Assembly: GCA_043778625.1 (NCBI GenBank)
Contig: JAYWFU010000034.1
Span: 1-29,893 of the forward strand
Reading direction: 5' to 3'
Length of the DNA: 29,893 nucleotides
Origin: JACMRI01 sp043778625
GTDB lineage: Bacteria > Bacteroidota > Bacteroidia > UBA4408
Translations under genes and position numbers: made by a program
Shown: positions 1 to 7,370 of the stretch, one piece after another
Numbering within the stretch: position 1 is the stretch's first letter
How the letters are laid out: every line of letters begins with the position of its first letter
Notes under the pieces: model-generated
Databases searched by the model: none
Told to the model about the DNA's origin: nothing
What the model saw: the letters and a program-made list of their open reading frames with translations, nothing else

Positions 1-122
1 GTTACTGGCTTGGTGGTGTTAGGGTTCATTAAATAGTAGTAAGTGTTAGTGCTTATAAATATTTTAGTTGTATTGTTTCGTGGGGAAACGAACCAAGGCA
101 AAGGGATAAAACTTAGTACTTA

Positions 123-947
123 TTAATTTAATATAGGACGTTCATACCGTTTCCTTAAAAAATCACCTTGTGATGTAATTTCAGGGAAAAGAGTATTTTC
201 ATTAATACCAAAATTATTTAATTCTTCTATAATTTTACGCTTATCTTCAGCAGGTATTAATATTCGGTTTAAAATCCAACTTTTAGGAATTGTTGCTGAG
301 TTAGTTTTATCGTCTATAAAACCAAAAATTAAGAATGCTCCAGATTGTTTTTGTATTCGTTGATTGTCTAATTTTGTTTTAACTAAAAAAACAGATTTTG
401 TATCATTGGGATTTATCTCATTTTGAAAATGAGGAATTTCTTTTTTAATTTCATGCAATAAAAAACCTACCCCTTGTGTTCCGCTAAATTCAGATTTCGA
501 GGTTATTTCTTGTTCAAATACATAGTCGGGACGGATTTTAGATACATTTGCTAAAATACTGATAGTATCACTATCATAATATTTGATGTTATTATCATAT
601 ATTTTAAATGTAATTACTTCGCCATTTTGTTTTGGACATTTATCACAAGCAAAATATAAAGCCACTAGCGCATTAGATGTAACATCTAAAAGGCGAGTAG
701 GTATATCATAATGTTGCATCTTAACTAAGTTTTCAATTGTTGTTTTACAATTTGAAAAATCATGTGGATTATTAACTATTGCTTGCCTAAAAATATTGTG
801 TTCATTATTAATTAACTCCTCATTACGATATATACTTGGCGTTAATTTATAATCTTTATTAGAGTGGCCTCTATAATAATATTCAGTACCTAAACCAGGA
901 GAGCTATTTTCTGCGCTTATGGTTTTAACAAATTCACTTATGTCCAT
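123..947 (-). CDS. FRG domain-containing protein
   Basis: A 274-residue soluble protein with no signal peptide or membrane segment. It carries the motifs of the FRG domain: the name-giving aromatic-R-G segment YYYRGHSN (residues 23-30), followed by LTPSIYR (35-41), the block QHYDIPTRLLDVT (78-90) leading into a hydrophobic helix NALVALYFAC, and a later QSGAFLIFGF strand (201-210). FRG proteins are widespread in bacteria, often in accessory DNA; no biochemical activity is assigned here. Start is ATG at 947, with no good Shine-Dalgarno. The gene stands alone: a long inverted repeat lies just upstream, and downstream only 122 bases remain before the window edge. The third-position composition looks richer in A/T than neighbouring housekeeping genes, which fits recent acquisition, but I have not computed it. 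Family call is firm; function is unknown. Confidence 0.85.
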   Translation of the reverse strand: MDISEFVKTISAENSSPGLGTEYYYRGHSNKDYKLTPSIYRNEELINNEHNIFRQAIVNNPHDFSNCKTTIENLVKMQHYDIPTRLLDVTSNALVALYFACDKCPKQNGEVITFKIYDNNIKYYDSDTISILANVSKIRPDYVFEQEITSKSEFSGTQGVGFLLHEIKKEIPHFQNEINPNDTKSVFLVKTKLDNQRIQKQSGAFLIFGFIDDKTNSATIPKSWILNRILIPAEDKRKIIEELNNFGINENTLFPEITSQGDFLRKRYERPILN

Positions 948-970
948 TTGTGGTTATTTTATAAATAATT

Positions 971-998
971 AAAATATAATTACTTACTACTGACCAAA
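971..998 (-). promoter_or_regulatory. Possible promoter for the FRG gene
   Basis: On the minus strand TATATTTT (complement of 971-978) resembles the Bacteroidota -7 box TAnnTTTG, and TTTG (complement of 995-998) lies 16 bases upstream, a shorter spacer than usual. The TTTG falls inside one arm of the 989-1044 hairpin, so the hairpin could mask or operate this promoter. Weak, by inspection only. Confidence 0.25.
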
Positions 999-1044
999 TT
1001 GTTGCCATTGTTAAAATGGTAACAATGGCAACAATTTCGTCAGT
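989..1044. repeat. Long inverted repeat / hairpin between yebC and the FRG gene
   Basis: Bases 996-1013 (AAATTGTTGCCATTGTTA) are the exact reverse complement of 1020-1037. Beyond one C/C mismatch (995 and 1038) the pairing resumes for six more bases, ACTGAC at 989-994 with GTCAGT at 1039-1044. This gives 24 paired bases around a six-base loop (1014-1019). No uninterrupted T-run follows on either strand, so it is not a textbook intrinsic terminator. It could end the yebC transcript, act as an operator for the FRG gene, or be a remnant of a small palindromic element. Confidence 0.9.
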
Positions 1045-1144
1045 TTAGTCGTAAACATCTACTTAATATTTTACAATTCCTTTAGTTACACCTTATTTTT
1101 CCGTGCACATAAATCATAATTAGATACTAACTCAAAATTTCAAA

Positions 1145-1867
1145 TTAGCAATCCATGTTATGGTATACCACATTTACGTCTTCGTCCTCTTCTATTTTTG
1201 CAATAAGTTTTCCTACCTCTTCTATTTGCTCTTCGGTTAAGCCTTCTTTGTACGAGTTTGGAAAACGTTTTAAATCGCTATTTACAATTGCATAGTTTTT
1301 GCTTTCTAAATACTTGTACATAGCCCCAAAATCAGTATAACCAGCATATAACGTAAGTGTGTTATCCTCTTCGTCTTCTTCTATACCCTCACAGCCTAAG
1401 TCAATTGTTTCTAGTTCTAATTCATCAATATCAATTGTTCCTTTTTCAATTTTGAATACTGATTTTCTATCAAAAATAAAATCTAACGAACCTTGTGTAC
1501 CCATTATTCCGCCTGCCTTATTAAAATACATACGAATATTAGCTACAGTTCGTGTTGTGTTATCGGTAGAGGTTTCTACATAAATAGCCACTTTGTGTGG
1601 CCCATAACCTTCGTAGGATACTTCGGCAAATGTACTGGTATCTTTATCGGTACTGGCACGTTTAATAGCGGCATCAATACGTTCTTTGGGTATATTGTAT
1701 CCTTTGGCATTTTGTATTATTTGACGCAAACGAGGGTTGGAGTCAATATCGGCACCGCCTGATTTTACTGCTATTGCAATATCTTTGCCCACACGCGAAA
1801 ATAATTTGGCATTACGGTCGTTACGAGCAAAAATTTTGTGTTTACGTTTTTCAAATACGCGTCCCAT
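1145..1867 (-). CDS. YebC/PmpR family DNA-binding / translation-associated protein
   Basis: 240 residues, the usual length for the family. The N-terminus MGRVFEKRKHKIFARNDRNA and following RVGKDIAIAVKSGG match the conserved YebC start, and NAKGYNIPKERIDAAIKRA (residues 53-71) is the second hallmark block. The protein should have the three-domain YebC fold and be cytoplasmic. Members have been described as transcriptional regulators and, for some homologues, as factors that help ribosomes through difficult sequences; which applies here cannot be told. Start ATG at 1867. The gene is isolated upstream by a strong terminator (1935-1971) and downstream by the long hairpin, so it is probably monocistronic. 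I found no convincing promoter in the short region between terminator and start. Many Bacteroidota carry one YebC; I leave the symbol blank because yebC and pmpR paralogues cannot be separated by eye. Confidence 0.93.
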   Translation of the reverse strand: MGRVFEKRKHKIFARNDRNAKLFSRVGKDIAIAVKSGGADIDSNPRLRQIIQNAKGYNIPKERIDAAIKRASTDKDTSTFAEVSYEGYGPHKVAIYVETSTDNTTRTVANIRMYFNKAGGIMGTQGSLDFIFDRKSVFKIEKGTIDIDELELETIDLGCEGIEEDEEDNTLTLYAGYTDFGAMYKYLESKNYAIVNSDLKRFPNSYKEGLTEEQIEEVGKLIAKIEEDEDVNVVYHNMDC

Positions 1868-1934
1868 AGAGTGTATAGTTTTATTAAATTAATATTTTTT
1901 GCTAAATTAATTGTTATTACCTATTACAGCAACA

Positions 1935-1971
1935 AAAAAGTGCAGTAAAAATTATTTTTACTGCACTTTTT
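1935..1971 (-). terminator. Intrinsic terminator after the BASS-family transporter
   Basis: Bases 1935-1952 (AAAAAGTGCAGTAAAAAT) are exactly complementary to 1954-1971. On the minus strand the GTGCAGT/ACTGCAC core is followed by a run of Ts, the complement of the A-run at 1934-1939. It lies about 30 bases past the transporter stop codon. The flanking A- and T-runs make it formally bidirectional, but there is no plus-strand gene to serve. Confidence 0.85.
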
Positions 1972-2002
1972 AAAAATATACTGTGCCTATAACTGGCTTA
2001 AT

Positions 2003-2863
2003 TTATTGAAATCGTTTTTGACTTATCCACCAGCCAAAAGCCCCTGCCGTAAAAAACATAATTAAGCTGTAAATGGCTGGCGCTATTGCCATATCAGTAT
2101 TACTTAATACAGTTTGTGCAATAAATATGGCTAAAGTTCCGTTGTGTATTCCTATTTCCATACCAATAGCAATTGATTGCTTTCGGTTGATTTTAAATAA
2201 TTGAGGAATTAAATAGCCAATAGTCATGCTTATTAAGTTAAATGCTAATGCGGCTAAGCCAACGGTTGCAAAATAATCAGCCACTTTATCTTTTTCTTTG
2301 AGCAAGGTAATTGCAATTAATACCACCAATACAATAATAGAAAAAATACGCAAAGGCTTGTTCATAGCCTGTTCCCAATTAGGTTTTTTACTTTTAATAA
2401 GCATACCTATAATTACTGGTATCAAAATTATTGTGGCCACTTCTATAATTTTTTTAAACTGTGGCGCAATATAACTTTCGGTAAGCATAAAATGTTGTAG
2501 CGCAAAGTTTACAATTATGGGTAGTGTTATTAAACTTATTACACTATTAATTGCAGTAAGTGTAATGTTTAAAGCCACATCGCCATTAGCCAAATGGCTA
2601 TACAAATTAGCGGTAGCGCCACCTGGAGAAGCCGCTAATAGCATTAACCCTACCGCAATAGCCGATGTTAAACCAAAGCCTATGGCTATAAAATAGCACA
2701 ATACGGGCAACAATACCACTTGAATAAGCAACCCTATAAGTATGGCTTTAGGGTACACAAGTGTGCGTTTAAAATCATCAATGGTGAGCGACAACCCCAA
2801 GCCTAACATTATTATGCCTAGTGCTAAAGGTAACAGTACTGTTGTAATAAGTGTTTGTTCCAT
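2003..2863 (-). CDS. Bile acid:sodium symporter (BASS) family transporter
   Basis: 286-residue integral inner-membrane protein with about nine hydrophobic segments spread over its whole length. Two family marks are visible: the ASPGGATAN block (residues 78-86), corresponding to the conserved crossover region with the PGG turn, and MEIGIHNGTLAIF (235-247), corresponding to the second crossover with its conserved Glu and Asn-Gly. Members are sodium-coupled carriers of organic anions (bile acids in animals; pantoate, pyruvate and other acids in bacteria and plants). The substrate cannot be read from sequence. The start is two bases after the stop of the barrel-like protein upstream, so the two are almost certainly cotranscribed, and a terminator follows. 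The linkage suggests an outer- and inner-membrane pair, but both could simply be the tail of a long operon. Confidence 0.9.
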   Translation of the reverse strand: MEQTLITTVLLPLALGIIMLGLGLSLTIDDFKRTLVYPKAILIGLLIQVVLLPVLCYFIAIGFGLTSAIAVGLMLLAASPGGATANLYSHLANGDVALNITLTAINSVISLITLPIIVNFALQHFMLTESYIAPQFKKIIEVATIILIPVIIGMLIKSKKPNWEQAMNKPLRIFSIIVLVVLIAITLLKEKDKVADYFATVGLAALAFNLISMTIGYLIPQLFKINRKQSIAIGMEIGIHNGTLAIFIAQTVLSNTDMAIAPAIYSLIMFFTAGAFGWWISQKRFQ

Positions 2864-2865
2864 TA

Positions 2866-3789
2866 TTAAAAATAAAATAACAAATTAACGCTTCCGCCTA
2901 AGTTATCTAAACCAAAAATAAAGCTTTTAATACCTGCGTTATTATATACTTTACTAGTTACCTGCACCACTTTGTTGGTGGCACTTTCCCACTGCTCGGT
3001 AGTTACCGTGCCCTGCGCTTGGCGTGTTATACCTAACGTGTAGCCAAACTCGCCACCAATACTAATTTTGGGAGCAAAAAAGTATTCAACTCCCACAAAA
3101 CCACGTGCGCCAATACCAAATGCAGTACCTACTTTTTCAGCTACTTTGCGTACATCAGCTCTTGGTGCTACACCAGCCACCACGTTATTATTACCTAAGT
3201 TAGTGGTAAGTGGTGCGTTGTTAATAGAATCAATGGCGTTGCCGTAAGTGTATTTAAAATTTAAGGTCGAAACATTTACAATTCCCTCAAACCCGTACAC
3301 GCCTTGAACTCTGCCCTTACCTCTGCGCCATTCTTTACCAAAGGCTAGTGCAATATCATTGCGTTTGGTGGTTTGTGCGTCGGTAACAAATTTGGGGTCG
3401 AGGGCTGATGCAAAGGCGGTGTCTTGCGCTATGGTAGCTCTATTGGTTACAGTACCTAAGTTTACTAACACACGACCACGGTAAGCCGTTTGTGTAAAAT
3501 CTTGCGACATTATTTTTTTACCAAATAATGCCACAGTATTTAATGGATTACCGGGTGTGGTAAACACGGGCGAACCGCTAGTAGAAGTGCCATGAAACAT
3601 ATTACCTAAATAACCCAAAAAAGGATTAGCCGCTACTCCTAGCCCATACTCCCCTACTTCGGGCAATATTGGAGTACCTTTTTTCGATTTTAATACCCCG
3701 TCGGATACTGGTGTGGTGGTAGTTTGAGCAAATGTTACGCTTGCGCACAACAATGATGTACACAGTACTAAGTGTGTTTTTATAGTCAT
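2866..3789 (-). CDS. Secreted outer-membrane beta-barrel-like protein, unknown function
   Basis: 307 residues. A clear Sec signal peptide (basic MTIKTH, hydrophobic core, probable cleavage after residue 21 at TFA/Q). The mature part contains alternating polar/hydrophobic stretches rich in Gly and aromatic residues (for example the segments near residues 95-105, 215-250 and 285-307), and ends in NLLFYF, the terminal aromatic typical of outer-membrane barrels recognised by BamA. I recognise no named family. It follows the small lipoprotein gene by 46 bases and precedes the BASS transporter by two, so a role in delivering or sensing a solute at the outer membrane is possible but is inference. 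Localisation is fairly sure; function is not. Confidence 0.7.
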   Translation of the reverse strand: MTIKTHLVLCTSLLCASVTFAQTTTTPVSDGVLKSKKGTPILPEVGEYGLGVAANPFLGYLGNMFHGTSTSGSPVFTTPGNPLNTVALFGKKIMSQDFTQTAYRGRVLVNLGTVTNRATIAQDTAFASALDPKFVTDAQTTKRNDIALAFGKEWRRGKGRVQGVYGFEGIVNVSTLNFKYTYGNAIDSINNAPLTTNLGNNNVVAGVAPRADVRKVAEKVGTAFGIGARGFVGVEYFFAPKISIGGEFGYTLGITRQAQGTVTTEQWESATNKVVQVTSKVYNNAGIKSFIFGLDNLGGSVNLLFYF

Positions 3790-3835
3790 AGTATGTTTAG
3801 TTATTAAATTAATAAAATATAAGATTTATAGTAAC

Positions 3836-4300
3836 TTAATAAGTAAAATCTTGAATAAAAGCACCGTTTTCAAACGCATTAATAATAATGGCTTGTGCAC
3901 CTATAAACACATGTACATCGGTTGATGTAGCCGAAAGCGTACGAGTAGTTTCCCAATCGCCTAATTTTACAGTTACATTCATTGCTTTAGGCCCTACAGG
4001 AAAGTTAGTAAATGTATATTTGCCACTACCATCCACAGTAGTTTTATATACTTTAGTAGCATAACTGGTAGTGGTTGATGGATTAAGCGCTAAATCCTTA
4101 GTGTCTACTAACAAATATACGGTAGCACCTGTAGCTTTTTCAATTTTAGCGTTAGTGAAATCGGTTTCGGCATACACCGTACCACTAATAGTTGCTGTTG
4201 GTGCTACTGCTGTGGTAGCTGCATCCGCTTTTTTCTTTTTGCAACTTTGAGTTGCCAATACTGCTGCAATAACTGCAACTGATAGTACTAATTTTTTCAT
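3836..4300 (-). CDS. Small lipoprotein with carboxypeptidase-regulatory-like beta domain
   Basis: 154 residues. The N-terminus is a lipoprotein signal peptide: MKK, a hydrophobic core, and a lipobox-like TQSC with Cys20 as the predicted lipidated residue, followed by KKKK. The mature region begins with a low-complexity Ala/Thr stretch, then a beta-sandwich-like domain: ATISGTVYAETDF (36-48), YKTTVDGSGKYTFTNFPVG (around 89-107), resembling the CarboxypepD_reg/transthyretin-like fold in its GxV...G.Y.F..lP.G pattern. No catalytic motif is seen. It sits between gcvT (34-base gap) and the barrel-like gene (46-base gap), so it may be an accessory lipoprotein to that barrel. The cysteine and signal are clear; the domain assignment is by pattern only. 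Confidence 0.72.
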   Translation of the reverse strand: MKKLVLSVAVIAAVLATQSCKKKKADAATTAVAPTATISGTVYAETDFTNAKIEKATGATVYLLVDTKDLALNPSTTTSYATKVYKTTVDGSGKYTFTNFPVGPKAMNVTVKLGDWETTRTLSATSTDVHVFIGAQAIIINAFENGAFIQDFTY

Positions 4301-4334
4301 TTGTTTTTGGTTTTTTGGTGAGTAATTATTTTAA

Positions 4335-5432
4335 TTATTTATTTGGGCTTTCTTTATAAAATGGAAATTTAACCACCTTGGCTTTAATGGGTGTATTGCG
4401 TATGCTAATGTATATTTCGGTGTTTTCTTTAGCAAACTCAGCAGCTACATACCCCATACCTATTGCTTTTTGCAACGATGGTGCTTGTGTACCTGACGTT
4501 ACTATGCCTATTTTATTATTGTTAGCATCTACAATTTCGTAGTCGTGGCGGGGTATACCACGGTCAATCATTTCAAAACCTACTAGTTTTTTTGTAGCCC
4601 CTTTTTCTTTAATGGCTTTGTGGTGGGCATCGTTTACAAATGTTTTGGTAAACTTTGTTATCCAACCTAACCCAGCCTCAATGGGCGATGTGGTGTCGTT
4701 AATATCGTTTCCGTATAAGCAAAAACCCATCTCTAAGCGCAACGTATCGCGTGCTGCTAAGCCTATTGGTTTGATACCTGCATCAGCACCCGCTTCAAAT
4801 ATGGCGTTCCACATTTTTTCGGCATCGGCGTTTTTAACATATATTTCAAACCCGCCTGCACCTGTGTAACCAGTGTTACTAATTATTACATCGTTAATGC
4901 CTGCCATAGTATCAATACAAAAGTTGTAATAATTAATGGCTGATAAATTTACGGTAGTTAATTTTTGTAGTACTGCTGTGGCTTTAGGCCCTTGCACGGC
5001 TAACAAGTTATAATTTGCACTACTATTAATCATGGTAACACCAAAGGTATTGTGCTGGCTTATCCAAGCCCAATCTTTATCAATATTACCTGCATTTACT
5101 ACTAATAAATAGTGGGTAGCATTAATACGATACACTAGCAAATCATCAACAATTCCGCCCTCATTATTAGGTAGGCAGCTGTACTGTATTTGACCATCAG
5201 CAAGCTTTGACGCATCGTTGCTGGTTACTAACTGTATTAAATCAAGTGCTTTATCACCACTCAAAAAAAACTCGCCCATGTGGCTAACGTCAAACACGCC
5301 TACTGCGTTGCGCACAGCCAAGTGTTCATCGTTAACGCCTGTGTATTGCACTGGCATATTAAAGCCTGCAAAGGGTACTATTTTAGCACCTAGTGCTTCA
5401 TGTACGTGTTTTAGTGTAATATCTTTTACCAT
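4335..5432 (-). CDS. gcvT: Aminomethyltransferase, glycine cleavage system T protein
   Basis: 365 residues, full length for GcvT. The T protein takes the aminomethyl group from the H protein, releases ammonia and forms 5,10-methylene-tetrahydrofolate. Landmarks in order: VPFAGFNMPVQY (residues 19-30), FDVSHMGEF (47-55), GGIVDDLLVYR with the conserved folate-binding Asp96, NAGNIDKD (113-120), and SNTGYTGAGGFEIYV (185-199). The C-terminal barrel ends in KVVKFPFYK. No other glycine-cleavage gene (gcvH, gcvP) is in the window, which is common in Bacteroidota, where they are often dispersed. The thioesterase stop is 28 bases upstream, so gcvT is likely read in the same transcript as thioesterase, CAP protein and pyrF. 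Start ATG at 5432 fits the family N-terminus (VKDITLKHVHEALGAK). Confidence 0.97.
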   Translation of the reverse strand: MVKDITLKHVHEALGAKIVPFAGFNMPVQYTGVNDEHLAVRNAVGVFDVSHMGEFFLSGDKALDLIQLVTSNDASKLADGQIQYSCLPNNEGGIVDDLLVYRINATHYLLVVNAGNIDKDWAWISQHNTFGVTMINSSANYNLLAVQGPKATAVLQKLTTVNLSAINYYNFCIDTMAGINDVIISNTGYTGAGGFEIYVKNADAEKMWNAIFEAGADAGIKPIGLAARDTLRLEMGFCLYGNDINDTTSPIEAGLGWITKFTKTFVNDAHHKAIKEKGATKKLVGFEMIDRGIPRHDYEIVDANNNKIGIVTSGTQAPSLQKAIGMGYVAAEFAKENTEIYISIRNTPIKAKVVKFPFYKESPNK

Positions 5433-5460
5433 TGTATTATATCGTTTTTAACTTATTATT

Positions 5461-5856
5461 TTATTGCTTCAAATCTACCACTTTAGTTGGTTTTTTATCC
5501 TTATCTAATGCTACAAAAGTAAAATTTCCTGTAATGGCTTTTTTACGAGTATTGGTGTACATTTCTTCAATATAAATTTCTACCCTCACATCAAGGCTTG
5601 TATTACCAATTTTAGATACACGCCCTATAAGTTCAATAATAGTTCCGGCAGGTATCGGCTGTTTAAAATCTATCCTGTCCGACGAAACCGTTACACACAT
5701 TTTACGAGTAAAACGTGTAGCGGTAATAAAAGCTACTTCGTCCATAAGGTGCATTGCCGTGCCTCCAAACAAGGTGTCGTAGTGGTTGGTAGTATTAGGG
5801 AAAACAGCTTTAAATATGCGAGTTTCCGATGCGTTTATTAGTTCTTCGAGGTTCAT
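5461..5856 (-). CDS. Acyl-CoA thioesterase, hotdog fold (YciA/BACH-like)
   Basis: 131 residues, a single hotdog domain. It carries the family pattern VFPNTTNHYDTLFGGTAMHL (residues 18-37) then MDEVAFITATR, where the Asn/Asp in the loop and the MDE acid residues correspond to the active site of YciA-type acyl-CoA hydrolases; DRIDFKQPIPAG (60-71) is the second hallmark. Such enzymes hydrolyse acyl-CoA thioesters to free acid and CoA in the cytoplasm, usually as hexamers or trimers of dimers. Chain-length preference cannot be read. It starts 19 bases after the CAP gene ends and runs into gcvT, so it is probably part of the pyrF-gcvT transcript. It has no obvious metabolic link to these neighbours. 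Confidence 0.9.
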   Translation of the reverse strand: MNLEELINASETRIFKAVFPNTTNHYDTLFGGTAMHLMDEVAFITATRFTRKMCVTVSSDRIDFKQPIPAGTIIELIGRVSKIGNTSLDVRVEIYIEEMYTNTRKKAITGNFTFVALDKDKKPTKVVDLKQ

Positions 5857-5875
5857 GTGTGAGGTGTATTATTAA

Positions 5876-6478
5876 TTAATTATTAGTGTAGTTAAATATT
5901 CTTTTTCTCGGAAATTTTTTAGGTGCCACGTACTCCTTACCAGCAAACACTTGTGCGGCAAACACACTGTTGTTTTTAGCACTATAACTTATATTAAAAC
6001 CACTTAACGTAAAATCCTTATTAATCATGTTTTTGTAATGTGGAGCCGAATATTTCCAGCTCAGAAACATAGCATACGCCAAATCGTTATAGGTAATAAT
6101 GGTAAACGTTTTTGTTTTAATTTTAAATGGTGCTGCCAACGGCACAAACAAACAATTTTCGCCAATGGTAGCAAAACTACCGTTAAATAATTCTACTCTT
6201 TTGCTAGGTGTAGCCTTTGTTTTATCAGGCTGGCTGTGCGTTAGCAATGCGTTGCTAGCCATGTAATTACCTTGGCATTGAGCGGCCAAATTTAATACGC
6301 CGTTAACGCTAAGTGTGGCTAAGTGTAAACTATCACGGTGATGATTTAAAAGCTGTAAAAATAATGTATGTATCAACTCCTGATTAAGCTGTGTAGCATT
6401 AATTTTTATTGCCCCATTTTGGCTTTTAACTTGTATACAAGCCAATAACAAAAGAACACAAGCACATAACCTCCGCAT
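5876..6478 (-). CDS. Secreted CAP (SCP/PR1-like) domain protein
   Basis: 200 residues with an N-terminal export signal (MRRLCACVLLLLACIQVKSQ). A lipobox-like LLAC ends at Cys14, so lipidation is an alternative to cleavage near residue 20. The CAP domain spans about 30-185: LLNHHRDSLHLATLSVN (43-59), LTHSQP with His81, TIGENC with Glu107, and SWKYSAPHYKNMINKDFTLSGFNI with His147. These match the central-cavity His/Glu residues and the CAP2-type signatures of bacterial CAP proteins. Bacterial CAP proteins have diverse or unknown extracellular roles; several bind lipids. The start ATG overlaps the pyrF stop by one base (TAATG), indicating translational coupling. Domain call is good; role unknown. 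Confidence 0.85.
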   Translation of the reverse strand: MRRLCACVLLLLACIQVKSQNGAIKINATQLNQELIHTLFLQLLNHHRDSLHLATLSVNGVLNLAAQCQGNYMASNALLTHSQPDKTKATPSKRVELFNGSFATIGENCLFVPLAAPFKIKTKTFTIITYNDLAYAMFLSWKYSAPHYKNMINKDFTLSGFNISYSAKNNSVFAAQVFAGKEYVAPKKFPRKRIFNYTNN

Positions 6479-7317
6479 TAAATAAATACGCTCATTTGTT
6501 GTTGTAATTTTTGAGCTTCGAGGCCTGCAACGGTAGCAAAATCAAGGCCGCTACTAGCATAAATAATTCCGCGCGACGAGTTAATTAACATACCGTACTC
6601 GTTAGGTATAATTCCGTTTTTAATAGTTTCTTCTAAATTTCCGCCTTGCGCACCCACACCTGGTATTAACAAAAAATGATTAGGTATAGTTTGGCGTATA
6701 GCTTTAATTAGCACGGCCTGTGTAGCACCTACTACAAACATGGTATTATCAACCGTACCCCACTGTGCTACTTTGCGCATAAGGACTTCGCATAATAATT
6801 CTACTTCAATTTTGCCTTGGGCATTAAATTTTGGGAGTGGTAGTTTTTGAAAATCTTGCGCTCCACTATTAGACGTTAAACCCAATACTACCGCCCACTT
6901 GTTAGGTAATTGCATAAATGGTTTTACTGAATCTTCGCCCATGTAAGGTGCCACCGTAATGGCATCGCCTGGCATGTTTTGCAAAAATGCTTTGGCGTAC
7001 ATAGTAGCAGTATTACCAATGTCGCCACGCTTGGCATCAATTATTACAAATTGCTCAGGGTAGTGTTGCTTAATGTAGTGCACTGTTTTTTCGAGGCTTG
7101 CAAACCCCTTACTACCATAGCATTCGTAAAAAGCGGTATTAGGTTTGTAGGCTACACAATACTGATGTGTAGCATCAATTATAGCCTTGTTAAACTCAAA
7201 GATAGGGTCGGTGGTGGTTAATAAATGTGTAGGGATTTTTTCCATATCCACATCTAATCCTACACAAAGCATCGATTTTTTGGTGGTAATATTTTGTACG
7301 AGTTGTGCGCGATTCAT
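6478..7317 (-). CDS. pyrF: Orotidine 5'-phosphate decarboxylase, type 2
   Basis: 279 residues, the length of the longer type-2 OMP decarboxylases. It catalyses the last step of de novo UMP synthesis. LCVGLDVD (residues 17-24), FNKAIIDAT and YKPNTAFYECYG (57-68) form the first strands of the barrel; IIDAKRGDIGNTA (92-104) holds the catalytic Asp94, Lys96 and Asp99 cluster; VAPYMGEDSVKPF and LLIPGVGAQGG carry the phosphate-binding region; NSSRGIIYASS is the conserved C-terminal loop. It follows the DPP-IV-like gene by 53 bases and overlaps the CAP gene by one base. No other pyrimidine gene is in the window. Confidence 0.97.
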   Translation of the reverse strand: MNRAQLVQNITTKKSMLCVGLDVDMEKIPTHLLTTTDPIFEFNKAIIDATHQYCVAYKPNTAFYECYGSKGFASLEKTVHYIKQHYPEQFVIIDAKRGDIGNTATMYAKAFLQNMPGDAITVAPYMGEDSVKPFMQLPNKWAVVLGLTSNSGAQDFQKLPLPKFNAQGKIEVELLCEVLMRKVAQWGTVDNTMFVVGATQAVLIKAIRQTIPNHFLLIPGVGAQGGNLEETIKNGIIPNEYGMLINSSRGIIYASSGLDFATVAGLEAQKLQQQMSVFI

Positions 7318-7370
7318 ACTATTTTTTTTGAGTAATTAAAGGTATTTTATATTGTGTTGAGCGTAGCGTA

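Noticed and set aside
75..89. Hairpin GTTTC-GTGGG-GAAAC downstream of the FRG gene
   Set aside because: Only five base pairs and no T-run; expected by chance.
1359..1762. Plus-strand open frames opposite the YebC-family gene
   Set aside because: Ser- and Ile-rich shadow translations of a strongly conserved gene on the other strand.
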